A stretch of 64,000 nt of DNA. Origin: Chengkuizengella marina (GTDB taxonomy: Bacteria > Bacillota > Bacilli > Paenibacillales > KCTC-33759). The stretch covers positions 1 to 64,000 of the forward strand of contig NZ_SIJB01000035.1 of assembly GCF_009910845.1 (NCBI RefSeq), read 5' to 3'. Position numbers and translations under genes: made by a program. The notes beneath the pieces are model-generated. The model saw only the letters and a program-made list of their open reading frames with translations. It had not been told where the DNA came from and searched no databases. Shown here in pieces: positions 47,796-55,466 of the stretch (positions are counted from its first letter, which is position 1; each line of letters starts with the position of its first letter).

Positions 47796-48767
47796 TCAGT
47801 CAGCTTGCCAAAAGTTTTTATCCCATCTGTACTTTTTCAAAATGTCTAATTGCTCACTTGATAAAGGTCCTAATTCTGATAGTGCACAATTTTTCTCAAC
47901 ATTTCTTAACGAACGCATACCAGGAATCATTGTAGACACAGCCGATTGACTTAAAATAAATCTCAAGGCAATTTGAGGTATATCCTCAATCGGTATATTT
48001 AAATCTGCAGCCATGTTTTGAACTTTTTCAAATACTTGACGTTTACGGTCTCCTTGGAAGTAGTTATTTCTGAAGTCATCTTCTGCAAAAGTAGACTGTG
48101 GTGTAATTTTTCCTGTTAAACCCCCTTCGTCAAGTGGTACACGAACAATAACCCCAACATTATGTTTTTCACATGCAGGGAATAATTTCTCCAAAGGTTT
48201 TTGCTCGAAAACGTTAAAGATCACTTGGATTGTATCCACTAATCCAGATTCAATTAACTTGATTGCATTTTCTGGTTGATGATCATTAATGGATACGCCA
48301 AAATTTTTAATCTTTCCTTGTTCCTTAAGCTTGCAAACTCCATCTAACCAATCTCCTTGATTCACCCATTCATCTGACCATACATGAAATTGTTGAACAT
48401 CTATCGTTTCCAATCCTAAATTTTTCAAACTTTGTTCCGTACATTGGATAATGTGATCACTAGGAAAAGCTTCCTCAGCACTTCCTCCTGATGGCCAAAT
48501 CATATTTTTGGGTGGTATTTTAGAAGCTACATAAACAGTCTCAGACCTTTCTCTAACTACTTGACCAATCAGTCTCTCACTATGCCCTTCTCCATATCCT
48601 AGTGCTGTATCAATAAAGTTTAAACCTAAATCAATGGATTTATGTAATGCCTTCAGGGAGTCCTCGTCATTTGCACCAATCCACATGAAATTGCTAATTC
48701 CCCAAGCTCCGTAACCTACTTCAGAAACATCCAGTCCAGTTTTACCTAATTTCCTATATTTCATCAT
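47796..48767 (-). CDS. Aldo/keto reductase
   Basis: An NADPH-dependent oxidoreductase with a TIM-barrel fold, 323 residues. The catalytic tetrad is D53, Y58 (FIDTALGYGEG), K83 (VASKIPP) and H128 (QQFHVWSDEW). The C-terminal cofactor-binding motif is ALRFILSQSAVSTMIPGMRSLRNVEKN. It belongs to the broad YajO/YqkF-like family; the substrate cannot be told. The start of ATGATG is six bases from GGAGG. It is probably co-transcribed with the methyltransferase gene 17 bases upstream. Confidence 0.9.
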   Translation of the reverse strand: MMKYRKLGKTGLDVSEVGYGAWGISNFMWIGANDEDSLKALHKSIDLGLNFIDTALGYGEGHSERLIGQVVRERSETVYVASKIPPKNMIWPSGGSAEEAFPSDHIIQCTEQSLKNLGLETIDVQQFHVWSDEWVNQGDWLDGVCKLKEQGKIKNFGVSINDHQPENAIKLIESGLVDTIQVIFNVFEQKPLEKLFPACEKHNVGVIVRVPLDEGGLTGKITPQSTFAEDDFRNNYFQGDRKRQVFEKVQNMAADLNIPIEDIPQIALRFILSQSAVSTMIPGMRSLRNVEKNCALSELGPLSSEQLDILKKYRWDKNFWQAD

Positions 48768-48784
48768 TCATCCCCTCCACATGG

Positions 48785-49858
48785 CTATTTTTTATTTTGC
48801 ATATATACAGTTACTTCCGAACGATTATGGAACAATTGTTTTACACCTCGAATTTCAAACCACTTTTCAAGTTTAGATATAGCTTGATCTACTCTTTTTT
48901 TCATATTTTTTTTGGGCAATTTTAATGTCAAAATCATTATACTATTTGATTTCATTAGCCTTTTGGCTCTTCCCATTAATTCTACGGACTCTACCGTGTC
49001 CATTTTCATATCATTCACAACCACATCAAATTTAGTGCTTTCATTACGAGTGAAAAAGACTTGCGCTGTTTCTTTAAAATGTTTTACTCTCGGATGTTTT
49101 TTCAGAGATCGATCTAGATTAGCGGGATCTACAGCATATACTGTAGCATCATGTTGCAACAAGATCCGAGTCCACCCCCCAGGTGCCGCTCCCAAATCAA
49201 GTGCTACACTATTTTCAGGAAGTTGAACATCAAATACATCCATTGCTTCAAGCAATTTGAATTCAGCTCTCGAAATCTGATCTTCTTCCTGTGCAAAACG
49301 ATGCTGCCCCCCTGACCAATCACTTAAATTTGCTTCAGCTGTTGAGATTCCTATATAAACTTGTGATTCATAAAATGCGAGAGAAATGATCTGCTTAGGT
49401 TTTTGAATATGTAATGTATAACCCATTTCTTGAATCTTAGTGGAGACCATTTTGTTCACTTCAAACCTTTTATAGGATCGTTCCATTGAAGAATCAATAA
49501 ATCGTGTTTGAACAGAAAAGCTTTTATTCTTATCCAAAAGAGAGGAGTTTGAATTTACATGTTTAAGTATAACTTGTAAATCTTCTTCTGTTTGCGTTAA
49601 CTGAACCTCAGTTTGTATTGGAGAAATATGTTGGATATAAATTGGTTTTTGTAAAGCAAAATATGCAGTCAATTCGTTAAACCCTATACTCAGCCTAAAA
49701 AGCCCTATTCCTTGATCAAACCATTTAATAAGCCTTCCTTCTGGATCTGCTGATTTAAACTCCTGCAATCCAATATCTACAAACTCAGGTTTGATTGTTA
49801 TGATTATTTGTTTTGTATTTTGTATTTCTACGCCTGAATCATTGTTCTGTATGCTCAT
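48785..49858 (-). CDS. RlmM/FtsJ-like SAM-dependent RNA methyltransferase
   Basis: A 357-residue protein. The C-terminal half (about 210-355) is an FtsJ-type Rossmann methyltransferase with VALDLGAAPGGWTRILLQ (SAM), VVVNDMKMD (catalytic Asp) and LTLKLPKKN (catalytic Lys), consistent with ribose 2'-O methylation. The N-terminal half (about 20-170) looks like the THUMP-like substrate-binding region of RlmM relatives and contains SAFYESQVYIGIS-like strands. The likely target is rRNA, but this is inferred. The RBS is weak (GGTGAT). It overlaps no neighbour. Confidence 0.82.
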   Translation of the reverse strand: MSIQNNDSGVEIQNTKQIIITIKPEFVDIGLQEFKSADPEGRLIKWFDQGIGLFRLSIGFNELTAYFALQKPIYIQHISPIQTEVQLTQTEEDLQVILKHVNSNSSLLDKNKSFSVQTRFIDSSMERSYKRFEVNKMVSTKIQEMGYTLHIQKPKQIISLAFYESQVYIGISTAEANLSDWSGGQHRFAQEEDQISRAEFKLLEAMDVFDVQLPENSVALDLGAAPGGWTRILLQHDATVYAVDPANLDRSLKKHPRVKHFKETAQVFFTRNESTKFDVVVNDMKMDTVESVELMGRAKRLMKSNSIMILTLKLPKKNMKKRVDQAISKLEKWFEIRGVKQLFHNRSEVTVYMQNKK

Positions 49859-50064
49859 ATTTTATCACCAATCTGATCTTATCATAATGTATTTCGTAAT
49901 ACTATCTTATTAAACAACATGAGGATGATTATTATCATCGTTTATTACAGATAGCTTTTGTAAATAATATAATATATATAAGCTTTGTATCATATGATGA
50001 TATTGTGTGAATGAAACAGGTTGTATTTTCATAAAAAAAACACAAAATATTTGACATATAACCA

Positions 50065-50093
50065 TTTACATTTTTTTCATGAAAAAGTATAAT
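50065..50093 (+). promoter_or_regulatory. Promoter of the antisense RNA
   Basis: TTTACA (50065-50070) and a perfect TATAAT (50088-50093) are exactly 17 bases apart. The start would lie near 50100 and the transcript runs toward the toxin gene's 3' end. The 49859-50064 stretch upstream is AT-rich with nothing recognised. Confidence 0.7.
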
Positions 50094-50099
50094 AAAGAA

Positions 50100-50235
50100 A
50101 GTTGAGAAAAAAGAAAAAACCGCAAGTGTTACAGCACCCGCGGTTGGAAGTACAATAGCCGTCTAACAAGGCGGTAGGATAACGTTATTGAACGAATAGA
50201 CCGCAACCTATTGGCATGAGGGCGGTCTCTTTTTC
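50100..50235 (+). ncRNA. Candidate antisense antitoxin RNA
   Basis: From the strong promoter to a rightward terminator (AGACCGC...GCGGTCTCTTTTTCC, 50198-50235) the strand has no credible reading frame. It contains further hairpins, ACCGC...GCGGT at 50119-50144 and AGCCG...GGCGGT near 50157-50175. It would pair fully with the 3' part of the convergent toxin mRNA, including the last few codons. This is the geometry of txpA/RatA and bsrG/SR4 modules. Confidence 0.65.
50107..50145 (-). terminator. Terminator of the toxin mRNA
   Basis: Minus-strand AACCGC-GGGTGCTGTAACACTT-GCGGTTTTTTC followed by TTTTTTC is a strong hairpin and T tract about 60 bases beyond the toxin stop. It lies inside the antisense RNA's 5' end. 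Confidence 0.8.
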
Positions 50236-50306
50236 CGTTTTCTGCGGAATTCAAGAATTGAGATAATTAACCTTCCAATATTAATCAAAAGATTGAAAAT
50301 CTCCAT
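50208..50306 (-). CDS. Type I toxin-like small membrane peptide
   Basis: A 32-codon gene. The product MEIFNLLINIGRLIISILEF is a single hydrophobic helix, followed by the very basic tail RRKRKKRPPSCQ. This form is typical of Fst/TxpA/BsrG-type toxins that insert in the membrane. The RBS is very strong (AAAGGGGGTGAGG, four bases before ATG). A nine-base element GGCGGTAGG in the mRNA leader (50335-50343) is exactly complementary to the mRNA's 3' region (50170-50178), which could fold the message back and limit translation, as known for such toxins. A convergent RNA overlaps its 3' half. The sequence family itself was not recognised. Confidence 0.7.
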   Translation of the reverse strand: MEIFNLLINIGRLIISILEFRRKRKKRPPSCQ

Positions 50307-50357
50307 TTGGCCTCACCCCCTTTAAGGGTAATAGCCTACCGCCCATATAAACCAACT

Positions 50358-50363
50358 ATTATA
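50358..50363 (-). promoter_or_regulatory. -10 box of the toxin promoter
   Basis: Minus-strand TATAAT preceded by TG, with no clear -35. The transcript would begin near 50351 and have a leader of about 45 bases. The rest of 50364-50645 is AT-rich with no gene seen. Confidence 0.45.
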
Positions 50364-50649
50364 CATGTCTATTTTACCATATTTTTCATAAAATTGTAAA
50401 AAGATTTTCACATTTATTATTTTTATTGCATATTTGATCATGATTATGTTTTTTTATACATTATAATTACGAATAGGAATTGTATGATTTAAGTACCAAT
50501 ACATATATTTTTTTAGAAGATTACGATAATTTTTATTTAAATTAACTGAATTTGGTTTGTTTGACATATAAATTTAATTTGAGGTTATTGATCATATTCA
50601 TTTTAGGAAGTTTTACATTTTTTGGTTTATTATTCACTTTGGAATATAT

Positions 50650-50688
50650 GTAAAAAATTCCCAGTTAATTAGCTGGGAATTTTTTTTA
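50650..50688 (-). terminator. Terminator after the lipoprotein gene
   Basis: Minus-strand AAAAAATTCCCAGC-TAATT-AACTGGGAATTTTTT is a strong hairpin with T run, 12 bases beyond the lipoprotein stop. Confidence 0.9.
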
Positions 50689-50699
50689 TATACTTTAAA

Positions 50700-51872
50700 T
50701 CAGTTAGACGTAGTTTCTTCTATAAGAGCTTCAATTTCTTCATCAGTAAGATCCAAATCCTCAAGTCCTTCAATATCGAATTCACCTAGTTCAGGAGTTT
50801 CTTCAAATGTTCCATATGCTGAATTCATAATGTCCTCTAATTCTTTTAATTTAATAATATTGTCACTGGAAACTTCTACTGTAAATTCAGGATTTTCATT
50901 AATTTGATCCATACCCATTGATAGATCAAAAACAAGATTAATTGTCTGCCCTTCAGTAATAACATCTACATCCATTTTTACCTCTTGGTAAGAAATGTAG
51001 TTATCACCATTGATTCCATTTAAGAATGTGATATCATTCACTTTTAAAGTATTTTGTTCATCTTCTAGAAATGTTAGAAATTCACTTTTTCCATTTTCCA
51101 ATTCTTCTCTAATCTGTTCTAAATCTGCTGATTCTAATTGTGTCACCTCAACCCATTTTGGATCAGCTAATAAATCCAATAACTCTGGAAGTGCATCATC
51201 CATAAAAGTTACCATGGCTTTCTCAAATTTTTCATCAGTGATTTTAATTTCAACTGCTCTTTTTACATCAATACCTTCTGGAAGCTCAACATCTTCAACT
51301 AAAGTAAAATATTCTTCCTCATCAAAATGTTTAAACATAATTTGAGAGATTTCCATGATTAGTTCATTTTGTTTTTGAAGATCTCCATAATTAAATGGTG
51401 TAACTTCTCCTTCTGACATTTCGGCTAACTCATTATAATCAATTTCAATAAACTTACCTGTTACTTCTTGTGGAAAAGGCACAAATGGAATTGTAGGCAT
51501 TTTAATTAACATTCTTTCCTCTTCCATTACCATAGGTAGATTGATATTAAAACTCATATCTCCTGGTATTTCTAGATCCATCACCATTTCCATTTTCATT
51601 GGATCTTGTTGGTAAACTCCTGTCATGTTCATATTGATATTTTGAAACATACCTGCAAACATAGCCATTTCTGGAGCTGCTGCCATCGCTTCATCCGGTA
51701 TGTTCAAACTTAAATTCATATTACCGTCAAAAGAATAAGATTTCATTTCTAATGATTTTTCACTTGCTTCTTGTAATAAGTCCTTTGGACCTGGTTTCTC
51801 TCCACATCCGCTAAGAACAACTGTAAACATAAGTAACAAAGTTGTTACAATTAAAAATATTTTTCTTTTCAT
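50700..51872 (-). CDS. Putative lipoprotein (DUF6612-like)
   Basis: A 390-residue exported lipoprotein. The signal peptide has the lipobox LSGC, giving lipidated Cys22. The mature part is a beta-rich domain with repeated amphipathic strands that begins DLLQEASEKSLEMKSYSFDGNMNLSLNI. This resembles the LolA/LppX-like fold of DUF6612 lipoproteins common in Bacillales. The C-terminus is highly acidic (EELEDIM, then GLEDLDLTDEEIEALIEETT). Function unknown; a lipid- or ligand-carrying role is only an analogy. It is divergent from the LCP gene and stands as a single-gene unit with its own RBS (GGGGGAG) and terminator. Confidence 0.8.
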   Translation of the reverse strand: MKRKIFLIVTTLLLMFTVVLSGCGEKPGPKDLLQEASEKSLEMKSYSFDGNMNLSLNIPDEAMAAAPEMAMFAGMFQNINMNMTGVYQQDPMKMEMVMDLEIPGDMSFNINLPMVMEEERMLIKMPTIPFVPFPQEVTGKFIEIDYNELAEMSEGEVTPFNYGDLQKQNELIMEISQIMFKHFDEEEYFTLVEDVELPEGIDVKRAVEIKITDEKFEKAMVTFMDDALPELLDLLADPKWVEVTQLESADLEQIREELENGKSEFLTFLEDEQNTLKVNDITFLNGINGDNYISYQEVKMDVDVITEGQTINLVFDLSMGMDQINENPEFTVEVSSDNIIKLKELEDIMNSAYGTFEETPELGEFDIEGLEDLDLTDEEIEALIEETTSN

Positions 51873-52063
51873 CGCAATGTCTCCCCCTTTAATAAAAAAC
51901 CTTCCTTATCATAAAACAATATAAGCCATAAAATCAATATATATTTATACCCATATTTTTATTCCAGGTTTCACATTTCTTATAATATTTATATAAAAAA
52001 AATAAATTGTCATATTATGCAACTTTTTCAACCCTATTCTCGTATAACTTATGAGGTGTTTAC

Positions 52064-53173
52064 ATGTTGAAAAAGAGTTTACTCATAGGAGCTAGTATTT
52101 TTTTAGTTATTTTTATAAGTATTTTGTACAGAGTGAATACAAGTTTAAATGATACTGAGATTACTATTCCAGATTTTAATGAAATTGTTAAACCAACAGA
52201 TGAGTCCACAATGACAACAACTAAGTCAAACAAAGAAGAAGAAAAAGAAAAACCAGAGGATTTTTATGCTCTATTAATAGGAATTGATTTTCGTGTAGAT
52301 CCTTTTACATTAAATACAGATTCCATTATTGTTGCACATATCATTCCTCAAAATAAATCAGTGAAGCTTGTTTCAATACCAAGAGATACAAGAGTTAAAT
52401 TTGATGGTCAACTCTTAAAACTTACTTCATATAGAGATTACAACCCTGAGTATGTTAAAATTAATTCCACTTTTAGCGATGGGTACCAACATACTTATAT
52501 TAATAGTAAAAAAGACCCATCCATTTTATCTGGAGAAAGAATTACTGTGAATCATGCTAAACTTCCAGAAGAATACATAAGTTCAGGAATGGTTGTATTA
52601 AGAGATGAAGTGGAGGAATTACTAGATATTGAGATTGATTATTCTTTTTTGGTTAATTTCCAAACGGTTGTTTCTTTAGTAGATGCAGTAGGGGGAATAG
52701 ATGTTTATGTAGATCGTGATATGCAGTATGACGATTCCGTAGATAATACAAGTATTCATCTTAGCCAAGGACAACAAATATTAAATGGTCAAAATGCACT
52801 TAACTTTGCAAGATTTAGACAAGATAATCGAGGCGAAGCTTTTTATTCCAGCGATTTTGATCGGAGTAGAAGACAACAAGAAGTCATCCTAGCAACGCTA
52901 GATAAAATAGCAAGTTGGGAAAATATCAATCAAGTTTTTGAGTTATTAGATATTGTGACAGAAAATTTTAAAACGGATATGAACAAAACAAAAATGTTAA
53001 TGCTTGTAAAGGATTTTTATGGTATATCAAGTGACTCCATTATCACAGTACCGTTTGAAGGTAGATGGCAAAGTCCATATGTCGTTATTAACGATGAGGC
53101 ATTAGATAAGGTTAAAGATGATTTTAAATCTATAGAAATGATTAGTAATAATTCAAATTTAGCCTCACAATAA
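52064..53173 (+). CDS. LytR-CpsA-Psr (LCP) family cell-wall glycopolymer ligase
   Basis: LCP proteins transfer lipid-linked wall polymers (teichoic acid, capsule) to peptidoglycan on the outer membrane face. This 369-residue protein has one N-terminal helix (about 5-23), a linker of about 45 residues rich in Thr/Lys/Glu, and the LCP domain. Signatures are LLIGIDFRVD, NTDSIIVAHI, VSIPRDTRVKF, DAVGGIDVYVD, LNFARFRQDNRGEAF and DFDRSRRQQEVI, which supply the polyprenyl-phosphate-binding Arg/Asp residues. GAGGTG precedes the start by five bases. A short hairpin follows the stop. Confidence 0.92.
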   Translation: MLKKSLLIGASIFLVIFISILYRVNTSLNDTEITIPDFNEIVKPTDESTMTTTKSNKEEEKEKPEDFYALLIGIDFRVDPFTLNTDSIIVAHIIPQNKSVKLVSIPRDTRVKFDGQLLKLTSYRDYNPEYVKINSTFSDGYQHTYINSKKDPSILSGERITVNHAKLPEEYISSGMVVLRDEVEELLDIEIDYSFLVNFQTVVSLVDAVGGIDVYVDRDMQYDDSVDNTSIHLSQGQQILNGQNALNFARFRQDNRGEAFYSSDFDRSRRQQEVILATLDKIASWENINQVFELLDIVTENFKTDMNKTKMLMLVKDFYGISSDSIITVPFEGRWQSPYVVINDEALDKVKDDFKSIEMISNNSNLASQ

Positions 53174-53198
53174 TTTTTTAATTACATATTTGATATAT

Positions 53199-53230
53199 AG
53201 GATAACCTCTTTTCGAGGTTACCCTATTCT
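53199..53230 (+). terminator. Hairpin after the LCP gene
   Basis: GGATAACCTC-TTTTC-GAGGTTACCC is a stable stem after the stop with only a weak T tract, so termination may be partial. It also lies between the convergent LCP and toxin-like genes. Confidence 0.55.
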
Positions 53231-53275
53231 ATAGCCTATTCAGGCAGACTCTCATTATTTATTGCAAACTTAATA

Positions 53276-55147
53276 TTACTCTCCTACTAAACTTGCACCC
53301 CAAGCATATACTGAATCTGTAGTTTTATTATAACCACCTGGCCAGAGTAGTACCGTTACTTTATCACTATGATTTGTAAAATTTTTGGATACCTCAAAGT
53401 ATTGCCATTCATTTGTTACATTAATTGAAATGCTTTTTGATTCACTGTAATCAGCATTTTGTACCTTCATCGTTGAAGTATGTGGCTTATCCGCTTTTAA
53501 CCAAATTCCAAACGTATATGTTTTTCCAACTGGGTCAATTTCAGTCTCTTGATAGATTTTATTATTTAAATCAGAAGGCGTGATTTTATTGACTGTAGTA
53601 TTCTCTCCAACAGGTGAAGGTACAGTCGTTTTTTCTACTAACGTGTCTTTATACCAATAACTTAAGTAATCTTTTGTAAAATCATTTGGTGAGTCAAGTA
53701 ATTGTTTTTTTTCTGTCAATGATACTCCAGATGCATATACATATCCTTGATTTCCATATTCAAAACCTGCTGGATAGAAGTATATGGAGAGAGAATCACT
53801 ATCTAGTTCAAAAGGAGCTGTAATATCATATTTTTCCCATTCCGTGGTTACTGTAAAACTTTGCTGCCCTCCTTCTGTTTTTTCTTTATTTCTTAATCTT
53901 AAGGTTACGATATGTTCATCATCTGCTTTTAACCATATACTAAACGTATAAGCGCTGTTTTTCGGATTTTCATTTACTTTAGCATTTACATTTTGCCGAT
54001 AGCCATCCAATCCTTCAGCTTCAATTTTCCACACTTGTTGTCCATATAATGATTCATTTGTTGCTGTAACTGATGATTTATTTTTATTAAAATCATCTAA
54101 TGGTTGAAAAGCTAATTTATTAAATGGATCATTGTAAATCATACCTTCCTGTAGAGCAAGGGCTATTTGTTCTATATCCTGCCACCTTGAATTCGCTTGA
54201 TCCATTTGTGGTCTTAATAAAATAGGTTGATCTTCGACATCAGTTTTATTTAATACATTGATAAGAAGTTCAAAGTTATAATCAAGGGCTTCCCATGCAT
54301 CTCTAATGTTTATTAGTGTCAGAGTATTAGCAACAGTACTGATATTGTCTATTAAGTTTTGCACTTGGCTTTGAAATTGACGTAGCTGATCTATTTTCTC
54401 ATTAGCTTCATTTATTTTTTGCTGATCATCAGATATTTCTTGCGTCAGATCATAGTTATTATATTTATCTACCCAAGTTACAGTACAGCCAAAGTAGTTA
54501 CAAATTGTAACAGGAGTTTGTTCTTCCATTTTAGCATTTAAATCATCAATATCTTTTTGTAGCAGAATAATTTGATTTTGTTCGTGACTGATTTGTGATT
54601 GTGCTTCATTATAGTCATCTTGAAAAAGGGAAATATCATCTGATAATGTATTGTTGAAATTTGTTAATTTTGGTTGTACCTGATCAACCGTTACCAGTTT
54701 CTCTGAAATTTTTCCTTTTAAATCAGATAGTAATGTAATTAACTCTTGACTAGCATTAACGTCAGGCAACTGGTCAATGAGTCCCCTTGCTTGATTATAC
54801 ATAGTATCAAAATCATTGCTGTAATCAACAATATCACTAACTACTTCAAACATTTGATTATTAATATCATATAACCAAGTCTCAGCATGTTCTTTCGCTG
54901 CTTGTTGATGGTTGGAAAATTCAGATCCTGAACCTAGCGGGTTATCAATAGATCCTTCTTGTATTACGGAGATCGCATATTCTTCTAATTGTTGCATCAT
55001 ATTTGAAAGACCATTAACGTTTTCTTGCATTTGTTTAGGGTCTATTGAAACATCTGTTTCCCCAGATTCTGCAAATATAGTCGCTGTAAACACCATATTA
55101 AAAAGTAACAAAGCAACCAAAGATACACTAGTAAATTTTCTTAACAC
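53276..55147 (-). CDS. HBL/Nhe-family secreted toxin-like component with two jelly-roll modules (no hydrophobic head)
   Basis: A secreted protein of about 623 residues. The signal peptide ends near TIFAES. Residues about 35-340 match the HBL/Nhe (ClyA-type) alpha-helical toxin fold: NHQQAAKEHAETWLYDINNQ, long coiled-coil helices, and a short head segment that is polar and holds a Cys pair (CNYFGC, C216 and C221) instead of a hydrophobic hairpin, as in NheA. The C-terminal part has two beta modules, each with YTF-IWLKAD, TEWEKY or NEWQYF, and YAWGASL-type motifs, like CBM4/9 jelly rolls. GTG at 55147 has GAGGTG six bases upstream; the GTG at 55156 overlaps that RBS. It is last in a four-gene operon. 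Confidence 0.78.
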   Translation of the reverse strand: MLRKFTSVSLVALLLFNMVFTATIFAESGETDVSIDPKQMQENVNGLSNMMQQLEEYAISVIQEGSIDNPLGSGSEFSNHQQAAKEHAETWLYDINNQMFEVVSDIVDYSNDFDTMYNQARGLIDQLPDVNASQELITLLSDLKGKISEKLVTVDQVQPKLTNFNNTLSDDISLFQDDYNEAQSQISHEQNQIILLQKDIDDLNAKMEEQTPVTICNYFGCTVTWVDKYNNYDLTQEISDDQQKINEANEKIDQLRQFQSQVQNLIDNISTVANTLTLINIRDAWEALDYNFELLINVLNKTDVEDQPILLRPQMDQANSRWQDIEQIALALQEGMIYNDPFNKLAFQPLDDFNKNKSSVTATNESLYGQQVWKIEAEGLDGYRQNVNAKVNENPKNSAYTFSIWLKADDEHIVTLRLRNKEKTEGGQQSFTVTTEWEKYDITAPFELDSDSLSIYFYPAGFEYGNQGYVYASGVSLTEKKQLLDSPNDFTKDYLSYWYKDTLVEKTTVPSPVGENTTVNKITPSDLNNKIYQETEIDPVGKTYTFGIWLKADKPHTSTMKVQNADYSESKSISINVTNEWQYFEVSKNFTNHSDKVTVLLWPGGYNKTTDSVYAWGASLVGE

Positions 55148-55171
55148 GATATTCACCTCTTCATGTGTTTT

Positions 55172-55447
55172 TTATATTAAATTTGTTAAAATGGACCATA
55201 AACCAAATGTTAGTAGTATGATAGTGATTAAAATTTGTAAAATTAATATTGGTAATGTTCTCATACGATTTAGTGTTTTATTTCGAATCAGATTGATTAT
55301 TACTAATCCATAGATTACGGCTAATAAAAGAGAGAAAACACCAACAACCATTTTATTTGTCGGAATAAAAGAAATGGATATGATCCATACAATAAGTAAT
55401 CCATACTTCACAGACAATAAACCGTTATAATAACGTTTATTCATCAT
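55172..55447 (-). CDS. Small membrane protein in the toxin-like operon
   Basis: A 91-residue basic protein with three hydrophobic segments (about 12-30, 33-51 and 67-88). No family recognised. It lies between two HBL/Nhe-like genes on the same strand, with gaps of 19 and 24 bases, so it is surely co-expressed. A self-protection (immunity) or export-assisting role is a reasonable guess from context, but nothing in the sequence shows it. Either Met of ATGATG may be the start; the second has the better RBS spacing. Confidence 0.7.
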   Translation of the reverse strand: MMNKRYYNGLLSVKYGLLIVWIISISFIPTNKMVVGVFSLLLAVIYGLVIINLIRNKTLNRMRTLPILILQILITIILLTFGLWSILTNLI

Positions 55448-55466
55448 ATCCTTTTTCCCCTCTCAT

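Noticed and set aside
50051..50056. TTGACA as the -35 of the antisense RNA promoter
   Set aside because: No acceptable -10 lies 16-18 bases downstream; TTTACA at 50065 pairs perfectly with TATAAT instead.
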